Source: [Flexibacter] sp. ATCC 35208 (lineage in GTDB: Bacteria; Bacteroidota; Bacteroidia; Chitinophagales; Chitinophagaceae). Taken from it: 64,000 nucleotides of DNA. The stretch is from NCBI RefSeq assembly GCF_001975825.1, contig NZ_MTKN01000021.1:71095-135094 (forward strand), written 5' to 3'. Below are positions 1 through 9,317 of this stretch, one piece after another. The notes under the pieces were generated by a model. That model was not told the DNA's origin. It saw only the letters and a program-made list of their open reading frames with translations, and did not search any database. Made by a program: the position numbers and the translations under genes. Within the stretch, counting starts at the first letter, position 1. Each line of letters starts with the position of its first letter.

Positions 1-912
1 AATACTGTTTTGTTTCAGCATGTCAGCATTCTTCTGCAGGATGGTATTGGTCGTATCTGCTACTTTCTTCTGCATTTCCACATTCGCCTTTTGTCTTTGC
101 AGGGCAACGGCGATGGTCAGCTGGTTCTTCCACACCGGAATGGTGGTAGATACGATGGATTGCGCTTTTTCGGCGATAGCAGTATTGTTGTTCTGCACCA
201 CTCTGATCTGTGCCAGGGACTGCATCATGATGAAGCGTACGATCTTCATATCGGCCAGGCGCTTGTCCAGACGGTGCAGGAACTCGCGCATATCAGAGAT
301 TTCGTAATCCTGGTATGCAGTCGGGTTGCCTTCCATTTCTGCCAGCTTTATGCTCAGCTGATTGTATTTGTACTGACCGGAGATGATCAGTTCTTCCATC
401 TGCTTGATGTAGTTCACATTGTTGTCGAACATCGTCTGCAGGGCAGTATTGTCCTTCAGAGAGTTGATACGACCCGCTTTGATCTTGTTGGTGATCTTGT
501 CTACATTCGCGATCACGGTATCGTACTTCTGGAACATTGCTTTCACATCCACTACCAGCTTCTTGAAGAAAGGTATTTTGGACATGAATGATTTGAATCC
601 GCCCTGTTCCAGTTCATCTACATCTATATAGTTCAGTTCTGTCAGCAGGTCGTTGATGTGACCACCTACTTCTCCGGAGTTGAAGGTACGTACGGAGGTC
701 AGGAAGTCGTTGCTATACTTGTCCATGGATTTCTCCACTTCGGCACCATAGTTCAGGATGGCGTTTACATCACCGGGTACAAGGGATTTGCTGACTTCAT
801 CGTACTTCTTACTTTCGTCTGAAGAAACGACGGTGAGGTCTACATTGCCTTCCCTGTCTATGTGAGGGCTGGCAATGACTACATCAGTTGTTGTATTTGC
901 ATTGATATCCAT
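1..912 (-). CDS. telA: TelA-like toxic anion resistance protein (3' part outside window)
   Basis: The frame opens at ATG 912 and stays open to the window edge, so about 304 N-terminal residues are visible and the C-terminus is missing. The product starts MDINANTTTDVV and becomes a long charged helical protein with segments such as SFMSKIPFFKKLV and YDTVIANVDKI, typical of the TelA/toxic anion resistance family. These are cytoplasmic proteins found with TerD proteins and linked to tellurite, phage or envelope stress; the biochemical role is not settled. It starts 17 bp after the upstream TerD-like gene and is probably the last visible cistron of the ter operon. Recognition is from translation and context; only the partial state limits confidence. 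Confidence 0.85.
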   Translation of the reverse strand, partial: MDINANTTTDVVIASPHIDREGNVDLTVVSSDESKKYDEVSKSLVPGDVNAILNYGAEVEKSMDKYSNDFLTSVRTFNSGEVGGHINDLLTELNYIDVDELEQGGFKSFMSKIPFFKKLVVDVKAMFQKYDTVIANVDKITNKIKAGRINSLKDNTALQTMFDNNVNYIKQMEELIISGQYKYNQLSIKLAEMEGNPTAYQDYEISDMREFLHRLDKRLADMKIVRFIMMQSLAQIRVVQNNNTAIAEKAQSIVSTTIPVWKNQLTIAVALQRQKANVEMQKKVADTTNTILQKNADMLKQNSI

Positions 913-929
913 TAGCAAATTTTTTAGTC

Positions 930-1544
930 TTATAAGTATTGGCGGGTTACTGTATCAACAGTTTCCTGCAGTTTTCTGTCTTTGGTAGCTTCTCCGATGG
1001 CATTGAATTTCCATTCACCATTCTTCTTGTAGAATACTCCCATGACCATGGATACGTGTCCGGCAAAGGCGGCATCGTGTGCAATGTCGTACTTGGCAAA
1101 TACTTCAGTAACTCTGCTTGGAGTACCTTCGTAAATGCGGATGGATGCAAATGGAATGGTACCGAAATCCTGCCCTCTGAAGCTGTTGAGTACAAAAGCT
1201 ACATAGGTGACGTTAGGATTGAGGATGGAGAAATCCAGTGTGATCACTTCGTTATCCAGTCCGTCGTTACCATTTACATCGCCGGTGAGGTCGTCACCGC
1301 TATGTCTTACCGCCCTATCCTTGGATTGCAAGTTACCAAAATAGACAACTTCCAGGGCTTGTTTGTTTTCGTTATATAATACGCAGCTACCATCCAGGTC
1401 CACGGCCTCTTTGGTTTTGCCGAGTCCGAATAATCCTTTCTTTTCAATAGCGCCCCAGTTGATACCCACACATACTTTTTCCAGTTTGGTGCCATTGCTC
1501 TTTTCGAGGGAGATGCGTTGTCCTTTCTGTAAGTTGATAGCCAT
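930..1544 (-). CDS. TerD-family stress protein, paralogue 2
   Basis: This 204-residue cytoplasmic protein begins MAINLQKGQR, exactly as its upstream neighbour does, then shows the TerD hallmarks: VDLDGSC near residues 48-54 and SGDDLTGDVNG near 82-92, an acidic loop of the type that binds calcium in TerD. The core is about 20 residues longer than the neighbour because of an insertion before the first motif (GAIEKKGLFGLGKTKEA). The family forms Ca2+-binding scaffolds in tellurium and chemical stress systems. It lies 5 bp after the other terD and 17 bp before telA, so the three are almost certainly co-transcribed. The pair looks like an old tandem duplication, since only the N-terminal strand and the motifs are well conserved. 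Confidence 0.9.
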   Translation of the reverse strand: MAINLQKGQRISLEKSNGTKLEKVCVGINWGAIEKKGLFGLGKTKEAVDLDGSCVLYNENKQALEVVYFGNLQSKDRAVRHSGDDLTGDVNGNDGLDNEVITLDFSILNPNVTYVAFVLNSFRGQDFGTIPFASIRIYEGTPSRVTEVFAKYDIAHDAAFAGHVSMVMGVFYKKNGEWKFNAIGEATKDRKLQETVDTVTRQYL

Positions 1545-1549
1545 GTCGA

Positions 1550-2104
1550 TTAGTTGTATTTATTTAGATAATCCTGTAAACCGCCTTTCATACCGGCACC
1601 TACAGCTTCAAATTTCCATTCGTTGTTTCTCTTGTAGATACGGCCAAACTCAACGGCAGTTTCGATAGAGAAGTCTTCTTCCAGCTCGTACTTGAGCAGT
1701 ACCTGATTGGTGGAAGAATCAACGATGCGAACATAGCTGTTTCTTACCTGGCCAAAGTTCTGGCGCCTTTGCTCTGCTTCATGAATGGTCACTACCACAC
1801 AAAGTTCGGATACATTCGGATCGATTTTAGACAGGTCTACATGGATCTGCTCATCATCGCCAGCACCTTCACCAGTCAGGTTATCGCCGGAATGTTCTAC
1901 AGCATTATCTGGTGATTTTTTGTTGTTATAGAATACAAAATGCGCATCTGATAAGATCTTTTTATTATCTCCGAGAATGAAAACTGATGCATCCAGGTCG
2001 AAACCGGAGCCCGTGGAAGAGCTATTGGTATCCCAACCAAGCCCGATTGTGAACTTAGGCGCATTGATTGCCTCTCTCTGTCCTTTTTGAAGGTTAATTG
2101 CCAT
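1550..2104 (-). CDS. terD: TerD-family calcium-binding stress protein, paralogue 1
   Basis: This 184-residue protein is close to the usual TerD length (about 190). GFDLDAS at residues 34-40 and SGDNLTGEGAGDDE at 72-85 form the expected Ca2+-binding acidic loops of the TerD fold. There is no signal peptide, so it should be cytoplasmic. The start ATG at 2104 lies 4 bp after the stop of the upstream PRTase-like gene, and the stop is 5 bp before the second TerD gene. Gene order PRTase, TerD, TerD, TelA matches the ter modules described across bacteria, where TerD proteins are thought to organise a membrane-associated stress complex. The individual symbol is approximate because TerD, TerE and TerZ are close paralogues. 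Confidence 0.9.
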   Translation of the reverse strand: MAINLQKGQREAINAPKFTIGLGWDTNSSSTGSGFDLDASVFILGDNKKILSDAHFVFYNNKKSPDNAVEHSGDNLTGEGAGDDEQIHVDLSKIDPNVSELCVVVTIHEAEQRRQNFGQVRNSYVRIVDSSTNQVLLKYELEEDFSIETAVEFGRIYKRNNEWKFEAVGAGMKGGLQDYLNKYN

Positions 2105-2108
2105 TTTT

Positions 2109-2942
2109 CTAAGCTTTTATATTATTTGTCGGATATATGTATGTATTGATGAAGCCGAGGTTACGGGCGTAAGCGTCGATGGTGTGATACCCGTTGCCCA
2201 GGGCCATGTTATATAGCAAATTGACAAAGTTTTCCGTTTGATTCTGTAAAAAGATACAAAATGAATCGTAATCGTAATTCAGGATATACTTTACAATCCT
2301 CGTATTGATCTGGAAACTATCCCCTTGTATAATCTTTTCAAGATCGAAGATAGACTTCACACAGTGATAATTTAAATAATTTTCGATATTCGGATGAATT
2401 GAATGATTGGCCAGCTCTGCAAAGTATAGCATGCAAATATCGTTCTTCAGCTCATATTCGTCCACCATACGCAGGATCATCCTTTCATGACTGCCTGTGA
2501 TTCGGATATCATCCAGGAAAATTACGGTTTTTCCTTCCAGGAACGCCTTATCGACATGAAAAGAATCGTTGCCAATCAGTTTAAGCCTTTCTGAGGCATT
2601 CAGCTCTCCGTAATCTTCCTTGTAGGTGATGGTGCGGTGCACCTTGGCCTCCTGTACTACGGGATAACCTTCTTCGGCCAGCCACCGGTTCAGGCGGAAT
2701 ACGAAGTGGTTCTTCATCGCAAATGTAGCCGTAGGAATGAATGCATATGGACTGGAAATAACAACCAGTTGTTTTTCCGGCGGCACATAATGCAGGTGAT
2801 TCCTGATATACCCTTCGGCGAGGGCTATACCAAAATCCCTTGCTACTACATCATCTCCAAATTTAAAGCGGCTATAGGCATCCGGTGAAAAACCGAAGCT
2901 GTCCGGATGGTGTATTTTATGTAATGAATAGGTGAATGTCAT
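2109..2942 (-). CDS. PRTase-fold protein of the ter stress operon
   Basis: The 277-residue product has the phosphoribosyltransferase signature VIFLDDIRITGSHE at residues 140-153: a hydrophobic strand, two adjacent Asp and a TG loop that binds 5-phosphoribosyl-1-pyrophosphate. The flanking sequence is not that of a purine or pyrimidine salvage enzyme, and the substrate cannot be read from the sequence. PRTase-like genes next to terD/telA are known from comparative genomics of Ter systems and have been proposed to make a nucleotide-like product or signal. It is the first gene of the operon here, with 262 bp of non-coding DNA upstream that should hold the promoter. No signal peptide or membrane segment is seen. 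Confidence 0.75.
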   Translation of the reverse strand: MTFTYSLHKIHHPDSFGFSPDAYSRFKFGDDVVARDFGIALAEGYIRNHLHYVPPEKQLVVISSPYAFIPTATFAMKNHFVFRLNRWLAEEGYPVVQEAKVHRTITYKEDYGELNASERLKLIGNDSFHVDKAFLEGKTVIFLDDIRITGSHERMILRMVDEYELKNDICMLYFAELANHSIHPNIENYLNYHCVKSIFDLEKIIQGDSFQINTRIVKYILNYDYDSFCIFLQNQTENFVNLLYNMALGNGYHTIDAYARNLGFINTYIYPTNNIKA

Positions 2943-3159
2943 TCGTTTAACAAACTTTTAAAGTTCCATAAGTTGATTACTATTCAATCAATGCCTGGTT
3001 TTGGGTCTATAAAGCTTTTGTCCCTCGGTCAATATTTTAAAAATAACGAGATTTTCCGGGTTCCGTCAATTTGGAGGTTAAATATTTGATGAAGTTTTTA
3101 TACAAGGAGCAAACGGGGGATAAATGGGATTAAAACAAACGATTTACATATTAAAATAA

Positions 3160-3198
3160 ATACAGAAAGGCGCCGGTAATACCAGCGCCTTTCTGTAT
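3160..3198 (-). terminator. Terminator hairpin after the GH2 gene
   Basis: Perfect 14-bp inverted repeat (3160-3173 with 3185-3198, core AGAAAGGCGC/GCGCCTTTCT), 7 bp downstream of the GH2 stop. On the minus strand it is followed by a U-rich stretch. It should end the polysaccharide utilization operon and separate it from the ter operon promoter. Confidence 0.8.
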
Positions 3199-3204
3199 GA
3201 TTGA

Positions 3205-5643
3205 TCAAAAACCGCTTTTGAGCAATATCTTTCCTGGACTTAGCCCTTTAGCTTTTGCTTGCACAATGATCTCTCCTGCCTGTTCTTTTGACTGAACAAT
3301 GGTGGTCAACTCTCCGTTAAATGCATGCATCTGAGGAAGATGAAATAAGTCAAGCGAAGTAGGATCTCCATTGGCAGCTGCTTTATAACTACCTGCACCA
3401 GAAACGGTGAAGGTGATCAACCGCTGATCTGCCGGACAAAGGTTTCCATCCTTATCTACTATTTTTACACGTATATAAGCCAGGTCGTTCCCATCGGCAG
3501 CTATTGTATCTCTATTGGCTTCCAGTACTATATGATGTGGCTTACCCGCAGTACGGACGATCTTTTCTTCCGCAGCTTTTCCATTTTCATCATAGGCCAC
3601 TACCTTTATTTCACCCTTTTCGTACACTGCATTCATCCACATTAAGCGGTAACGGTTTTGTTTAGTAGAATCATTTTTGAACCGTTTGCCATAGCTGGTG
3701 CCATTGATGAATAACTCGGCTGAAGGGTAATTAGTATAAGCAAATACAGGCGTTACCTGCCCTTCCCGACCCGGCCAGGTCCAATGCGGAAGTACATGTA
3801 ATGTAGCCGCTTTTTTATTCCAGACACTCCTGTACAGGTAATAACGATCTTTGGGAATACCTGCCAGATCGATGATGCCGAACATGGAACTATGATTTGG
3901 CCAGCCATCCACATCGTAAGGTGAAGGCTCCCCTAAATAGTCAAAACCCGTCCATACAAACTGGCCAATAGACCACTCATTATCTTCCGCCATCGCCAGA
4001 TCTTCATCAGGCAAATTGGACCAGGAGCAATACTCAAAGTCGTAAGATGATGACTGGTGATCTTTATACACCGCATCGCCCTTTCTTACTACAGGGAACT
4101 GGTATACTCCCCTCGAACTTACCGTAGAAGAAGTCTCTGTACCTAACACCAGATTTTGTGGCAGCTTACCATAAGCTTCTTTATACCTGTTCACCCTGTA
4201 ATTGAATCCCGGAATATCGATCATAGATGCAAAACCATTGCTTAACACACAGCTTACCTGATCCATACCACAGGTAACAGGTCTGGTAGGGTCTTCACGG
4301 TGACAGATGTCCTGCAGGAAAGAAGCTACTTTGTATCCATCAGGGCTACATTGCGTAGGTACTTCGTTACCGATACTCCACATGACCACACAAGGATCAT
4401 TGCGATAATGGCGTAACATATTCACCATGTCTTTCTCTGCCCATTCTGCAAAAAAGCGATGATACCCGTTTTCACATTTAGCAATATCCCATTCGTCAAA
4501 TGGTTCTATCATCATCATAAAACCCATTTCATTACACAAGTCAACCAGTTCAGGTGCAGGCATATTGTGCGAAGTCCGGATAGCATCACAACCCATTTCT
4601 TTTAAAAGCGTCAGTTGATAACGCAATGCAGCTACATTGATTGCAGCACCCAGTGGCCCAAGATCATGGTGATTACATACTCCCTGAAACTTGCGCAGCT
4701 TGCCGTTTAAATAGAATCCTTTATCTGCTACAAAGCGGATATCACGTATACCAAAGCGGGTGGTGTAAGTATCTATCTGCACGCCGTTCATATAGATCAC
4801 AGACTTTGCCGTATACAGATTAGGTGTTTCGGGAGACCATAATGCCGGCTGATTCACGATGAAATTCTGTTCAAACGGTTTGCCATGCGTGACCTTTTGT
4901 ATGTTCTCTTTTACTGCAACCTTCTCTCCTTTTGCATTCAGTATTTCTGTGATGACTTTGATATCTGCATCTCCTGTATTATCGATGTTTGTTTTTAGAT
5001 TCACAGCAGCATATGCATCGGATACATAAGGAGTAGTCACATACGTACCCCATACAGGTACATGTGCTTTTTGTGTAACTATCACATGTACATTCCTATA
5101 CAACCCTGCACCAGGATACCACCTGGAAGATTGTGGCTTATTTTCTAAACGAACGGCTAACAGGTTATGCTGACCATCAGCTGTTAAATAAGGGGTCACA
5201 TCTACTGAAAATGAGTTGTATCCATTGGGCCAGAAACAAGCTTCTTTACCGTTCACGTATACTTTTGCTTCGCTCATTGCACCATCAAATAACAGCGATA
5301 CGGTTGCTCCTGCAGGTACATCAAAATGGTTACGATACCAACCAATACCTGTATAAGGCAGGCCCCCTGTTCTACCAGTTTTCGTGCTGGCAACGGTTTC
5401 ACCATTCTGTTTCACCGCTACCTTCTGCAGGTCATTATTACGATCAAAAGGACCATATATTGCCCAGTCATGTGGTACGGAAACAGTTTTCCAGTCTTTA
5501 TCATTGAAGTTTGGTTCCATTGCGCCCGATGGATCGCTTTGGATAAACTGCCAGTTCTTTTGCAGCAAATATTCCTGCCGGTCCTGTGCCTGTAAGCAAT
5601 TTGAGATCAGCACAAATAGCAGGCACCATCTTATCATCATCAT
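3205..5643 (-). CDS. GH2 beta-galactosidase-type glycoside hydrolase, exported
   Basis: This 812-residue protein has a signal peptide (hydrophobic stretch after MMMIRW, likely cleaved after LQAQ). The order is that of GH2: N-terminal jelly-roll sugar-binding domain with TGIGWYRNHF, an immunoglobulin-like domain, then a TIM barrel with WSIGNEVP (acid/base Glu about residue 427) and VLGTETSS (nucleophile about Glu 503). C-terminal immunoglobulin-like modules of the DUF4982/GH2_C5 type follow. It removes terminal galactose or a related beta-linked sugar in the periplasm. It is last in the operon, 9 bp after the GH53 gene. With a GH53 endo-galactanase beside it, a beta-galactosidase acting on galacto-oligosaccharides is the best reading, but exact specificity is inferred. 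Confidence 0.9.
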   Translation of the reverse strand: MMMIRWCLLFVLISNCLQAQDRQEYLLQKNWQFIQSDPSGAMEPNFNDKDWKTVSVPHDWAIYGPFDRNNDLQKVAVKQNGETVASTKTGRTGGLPYTGIGWYRNHFDVPAGATVSLLFDGAMSEAKVYVNGKEACFWPNGYNSFSVDVTPYLTADGQHNLLAVRLENKPQSSRWYPGAGLYRNVHVIVTQKAHVPVWGTYVTTPYVSDAYAAVNLKTNIDNTGDADIKVITEILNAKGEKVAVKENIQKVTHGKPFEQNFIVNQPALWSPETPNLYTAKSVIYMNGVQIDTYTTRFGIRDIRFVADKGFYLNGKLRKFQGVCNHHDLGPLGAAINVAALRYQLTLLKEMGCDAIRTSHNMPAPELVDLCNEMGFMMMIEPFDEWDIAKCENGYHRFFAEWAEKDMVNMLRHYRNDPCVVMWSIGNEVPTQCSPDGYKVASFLQDICHREDPTRPVTCGMDQVSCVLSNGFASMIDIPGFNYRVNRYKEAYGKLPQNLVLGTETSSTVSSRGVYQFPVVRKGDAVYKDHQSSSYDFEYCSWSNLPDEDLAMAEDNEWSIGQFVWTGFDYLGEPSPYDVDGWPNHSSMFGIIDLAGIPKDRYYLYRSVWNKKAATLHVLPHWTWPGREGQVTPVFAYTNYPSAELFINGTSYGKRFKNDSTKQNRYRLMWMNAVYEKGEIKVVAYDENGKAAEEKIVRTAGKPHHIVLEANRDTIAADGNDLAYIRVKIVDKDGNLCPADQRLITFTVSGAGSYKAAANGDPTSLDLFHLPQMHAFNGELTTIVQSKEQAGEIIVQAKAKGLSPGKILLKSGF

Positions 5644-5652
5644 ATCGTCTGT

Positions 5653-6666
5653 TTATTTAAATGCATCCAGTGCTTCAGTGGGTTTCCCTGAGTCGTCGAA
5701 TGCGCCCATTGTGTAGTTCTTCCAGGCGCCATACGCCTCAGGTTCCCAGTAAAATACACCCAAAACTTTGTTATTGGAAATAGACTTTGATTTTGCAATC
5801 AGATCAGTCAGGAAACTTTTGGCGGTGGCTGCCTGTTCCTGATCCATGCCCACTTCGCAGATCATTACATCAGAACCATATCGGGATATCATATCCTGCA
5901 TGTTCGCATAACAAGCGGTGTTCAATGCTTCCCAATTATCTTTGGTGGGATACAATGACATACCGATCACATCCCATTTTGCACCGTTCGATTTCAATCC
6001 GTCAAACAGCCATCTGAACAAAGAATTATCATTGCCATTTTGTAGGTGTACAATTACTTTGGCAGCAGGAAACACTGCTTTGACAGCATCATATCCTGCA
6101 TTGGTCAAGGCAGCATAATTGGCCATATTCGTGGATGCTTTTCCCTCTTCCCACAGCATGCCATTGCCTGTTTCATTACCTACCTGTACCCATTCAGGTG
6201 TGATCCCTTTTTCTTTTAACAGGGTCAGCACTTCTGTAGTATGATCAGCCACGGCTGTTTTCAGTTCATCAACACTCATGCCGGACCATGCTGCAGGTTT
6301 GGTTTGCTGACTGGGGTCCGCCCAGCTGTCACTATAGTGAAAATCGATCAGGATACGCAGACCCAGGCTATGTGCACGATATGCTTTTACCAGCAGATCA
6401 TTCTTATTACACCAGCCATCTGTAGGATTGACCCACACCCTTAGCCGTACTGCATTTACACCCAGCGTTTGCAATAATCTGATACCATCCATTTCTGTAC
6501 CCCCGGCATTGTAGAATTTCTTGCCGGATGCTTCCATTTCTGTAAGCCAGCTTATATCTGCGCCTTTGGCAAATCCCGAAGTATCTGTGGTCGTTGTTGT
6601 AGCACCATTGTCCTTACCACATGCGAACAATAACAACATTGCTACCAGTATCTTGAAGTTCCTCAT
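5653..6666 (-). CDS. GH53 endo-beta-1,4-galactanase lipoprotein
   Basis: The 337-residue protein starts with a lipoprotein signal (MRNFKILVAMLLLFAC, lipobox Cys at residue 16), so it is probably anchored in the outer membrane. GH53 features are clear: GADISWLTEMEASG near the N-terminus, LRVWVNP, WVQVGNETGNGMLW with the acid/base Glu about residue 165, and MICEVGMD with the nucleophile about Glu 271. GH53 enzymes cut the beta-1,4-galactan backbone of type I arabinogalactan and pectin side chains. The start overlaps the SusE-like stop by 4 bp (ATGA), showing tight translational coupling. This gene is the strongest single indicator of the locus substrate. Confidence 0.93.
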   Translation of the reverse strand: MRNFKILVAMLLLFACGKDNGATTTTTDTSGFAKGADISWLTEMEASGKKFYNAGGTEMDGIRLLQTLGVNAVRLRVWVNPTDGWCNKNDLLVKAYRAHSLGLRILIDFHYSDSWADPSQQTKPAAWSGMSVDELKTAVADHTTEVLTLLKEKGITPEWVQVGNETGNGMLWEEGKASTNMANYAALTNAGYDAVKAVFPAAKVIVHLQNGNDNSLFRWLFDGLKSNGAKWDVIGMSLYPTKDNWEALNTACYANMQDMISRYGSDVMICEVGMDQEQAATAKSFLTDLIAKSKSISNNKVLGVFYWEPEAYGAWKNYTMGAFDDSGKPTEALDAFK

Positions 6667-7724
6667 TCTACAGAATATTTAAAGTTTTTTGGATCGCTCA
6701 GATCCAGTTTCAATGTGTAGGTACCTACTTTTGTATACGGAAATCCATTTGCATCTGCGGTATATAATGTACATACACCTGCTTCCTCACTGGTACCAAA
6801 GAACCAGCTCCAGCTTTGATTGATCAGCACTTTGATACCCCATTGTTCTGCAGCAGTGGTGGTGATGCTGGCTGTCCATATCTTGTTGGTAGCATCGTAC
6901 GTCATGGGTGTGGCAGTGGTACTCCAACTATTAAAGTCGCCTACTACACTGAGAGAGTTGATCACTGTTTCACTCCACGTAAGTGCATTTGTATTGGCTG
7001 TGATATAAAGGTATCCGCCATTTGCCGTCCAGCAGTTCCAACGATCGCTGCCGGCATATAATACATACTGGTTATCATTTGCAGGATAACCACCGTATAT
7101 CACGGAAGCACTGTTGCTTTCTTCATTCGTAAGCAGGAAATTGTACCACTGGTCTACTTTTACAAAGCCGTCATATTTCCCGTCTTTATTCCGGGCACAG
7201 AGTTTCCAGGGAAAAGAGGTGAGATCGGTGCTCGCCATGTATAAATAAGCGGCATCGTTCCCTGATTCGTAAGGCGTAATGCTGAGCGTTACTACATTGC
7301 TGTAATTGGAAGATGTATTTGCAGTGAGGGTAGATTTTACACGCACGTACACTGTACCACTTTCACCAGCCGTGAGGCCAAATCCAAGTACTAAAGTATT
7401 CAAAGTAGCTGTGGTGTAAGAGAGAGAAGAACTGGTCACTGCTACTTCTTTTTTGATGCTGCTAAAATTGGCATCCAGTGCATACTGCACAGTCGTTGTG
7501 ATCAATGATTCTTCTACTGCATAGCCATTAGAGACGCTTAAGGTACCGGCATCCCACATCAGCTGTAACACTACACTATCTTTTGCAGACTGTGACAATG
7601 CTAACTGTGTAGCCGTAGCAGTCAGGGTCGCATCTTCAAAACCCGTTAATACTGCCTCTGCTCCTTCCTTTTTACAACTGGCGAAAAGGAATATGCTTAG
7701 TATATAGCAAATTATTTTTTTCAT
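6663..7724 (-). CDS. SusE/SusF-like surface glycan-binding lipoprotein
   Basis: This 353-residue protein has a lipoprotein signal (IFLFASCKKEG, Cys about residue 17). A SusE-type N-terminal Ig-like region rich in Ser/Thr (ALSQSAKDSVVLQLMWD) follows, and the C-terminal half contains the carbohydrate-binding-like pattern VVGDFNSWSTTATPM with several exposed Trp. Such proteins sit on the outer face of the outer membrane next to SusCD and hold the polysaccharide during uptake; they are not enzymes. It lies 17 bp after susD and overlaps the GH53 start. Sequence conservation in this family is low, so the class rests on domain pattern, lipobox and position. Confidence 0.85.
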   Translation of the reverse strand: MKKIICYILSIFLFASCKKEGAEAVLTGFEDATLTATATQLALSQSAKDSVVLQLMWDAGTLSVSNGYAVEESLITTTVQYALDANFSSIKKEVAVTSSSLSYTTATLNTLVLGFGLTAGESGTVYVRVKSTLTANTSSNYSNVVTLSITPYESGNDAAYLYMASTDLTSFPWKLCARNKDGKYDGFVKVDQWYNFLLTNEESNSASVIYGGYPANDNQYVLYAGSDRWNCWTANGGYLYITANTNALTWSETVINSLSVVGDFNSWSTTATPMTYDATNKIWTASITTTAAEQWGIKVLINQSWSWFFGTSEEAGVCTLYTADANGFPYTKVGTYTLKLDLSDPKNFKYSVE

Positions 7725-7741
7725 GGAACGTGTATTTGAGA

Positions 7742-9313
7742 TTAGTAACCTGAATTTTGGATCAGATTAGGATTTGAAGCCAGATCAGTTGATGGAATCG
7801 GATACAGGTTATATTTTGTATCTACGGATTGTCCGTTCACAGAACCACCTTTCCATTGCCATAAATAATCGCCACCTGTAAACTTACCATAGCGGATCAG
7901 GTCTGTACGACGGCTACATTCCCAGAAAAGTTCACGGCCACGTTCTGCCAGAATGAAATCGAGCGTTAAGGTAGACGCGTTAATATCACCTGACGTATTC
8001 AGGTAAGCACGTTCGCGGATCTGGTTCACATAATTCACTGCTTCGCCAACAGAGCCACCGGTGCCTCCCCTCAGTACAGCTTCTGCATACATCAGGTATA
8101 CATCTGCCAAACGGAACATAGGGAAATCAGTATTTACCAATCCACCATCTGTGGTATAACTACCATCATCATTCAGGTTCGTGAATTTAACGATAGAGAG
8201 TCCCTGGCTGGAAGAAGATGGATCATCTACATTCAGGGTTTGTCCATCTGTCCAGAAATCACCACGGATATCTGTCTGGCCTGTTGTATCAGGGAAAGAG
8301 TTTACAAACTCCCTGAGCGTGCGAATGCTGGCCCATCCTGACACTACGCCATAGTCAGCGGCTTTCATGGTGCCTACGATAGGACCATTCACCAGGTAGG
8401 TAGTGGAACCCCAGGTAGTAGTATTGGTGGCATCTGCTTCTATAGGGAAGATGATCTCATTTGCTGTACGTTTGTCATTATCGCCATTGAACAGTTTTTT
8501 ATAGGTTGACTCCAAAGAATAACCACCGGTGATCACCTTGTTACAATAAGTCACACAGTTGGTATAATCAGCTGTACCTGTGTATACAGTGGCATTCAGG
8601 TAGTTCCTGGCCAGCAATGTCCATGCAGCAGCTCTGCTTACTCTGCCATATTCATTTTGCAAAGGAGCAGGCAATACTTCTTCTATATCTTTCAACTCAG
8701 ACTGGATATAATCAAACAGGTCTGCTCTTTTGATACGTGGCGGGGTGAAAGCGCCTACTTCATCATTTTCAGTTACAAAGGGCACATTGCCGTACAGGTC
8801 CATGGCATGAGTATAGGCCAGTGCACGCAGAAAACGGGCTTCGGCCCTGAACACTTTCAGCGTGGTCTGATCGGATTCGGAGAAGGAAGCGATCTTTGCA
8901 TCTGTCGCATTTCTCAGGAACTCATTGCAGAGGGCAACGGTATAATAGATGCGATAATACATCGCACTCACCCAGGTGTCAGAAGCGCCCCATGTCATGT
9001 ATTGTATATTCGTGAGGTTATCGCCACCGGCCCAGGTATACACCACTTCGTCAGTGGGTACTTCCTGCAGGTTGAAATATACCCTCAGGTATCCCCATGA
9101 TGCAGTGCTACTTGCCATATCCGCATTGCCATCACCTTTTTCAATACCCGCTACAGCAAAGGCTGAGTAGAGTTTGGCCAGTACGGATTTATAATTAGCA
9201 AGAGAAGTGTATACAGATTCAGATGTTTCTTCCACACTGGGTACCTGGTTCAAATCCTTTGTACAGGCGGCCAGCATGGTGATCATTAATATGCAGGATA
9301 ATATCTTTTTCAT
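7742..9313 (-). CDS. SusD/RagB-family glycan-binding lipoprotein
   Basis: I place the start at ATG 9313 because it gives the lipoprotein signal MKKILSCILMITMLAACTKD; longer frames only add an unlikely leader. The product is about 523 residues. Typical SusD features are YFNLQEVPTDEVV, the TPR-like region RAEARFLRALAYTHAMDLYGNVPFV, and the C-terminal SusD domain with FPMFRLADVYLMYAEAVLRGG and LDFILAERGRELFWE. It is the lid of the SusC channel and delivers galacto-oligosaccharides to it. The start is 4 bp after the susC stop. No anomalies seen. Confidence 0.95.
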   Translation of the reverse strand: MKKILSCILMITMLAACTKDLNQVPSVEETSESVYTSLANYKSVLAKLYSAFAVAGIEKGDGNADMASSTASWGYLRVYFNLQEVPTDEVVYTWAGGDNLTNIQYMTWGASDTWVSAMYYRIYYTVALCNEFLRNATDAKIASFSESDQTTLKVFRAEARFLRALAYTHAMDLYGNVPFVTENDEVGAFTPPRIKRADLFDYIQSELKDIEEVLPAPLQNEYGRVSRAAAWTLLARNYLNATVYTGTADYTNCVTYCNKVITGGYSLESTYKKLFNGDNDKRTANEIIFPIEADATNTTTWGSTTYLVNGPIVGTMKAADYGVVSGWASIRTLREFVNSFPDTTGQTDIRGDFWTDGQTLNVDDPSSSSQGLSIVKFTNLNDDGSYTTDGGLVNTDFPMFRLADVYLMYAEAVLRGGTGGSVGEAVNYVNQIRERAYLNTSGDINASTLTLDFILAERGRELFWECSRRTDLIRYGKFTGGDYLWQWKGGSVNGQSVDTKYNLYPIPSTDLASNPNLIQNSGY

Positions 9314-9317
9314 AAAC

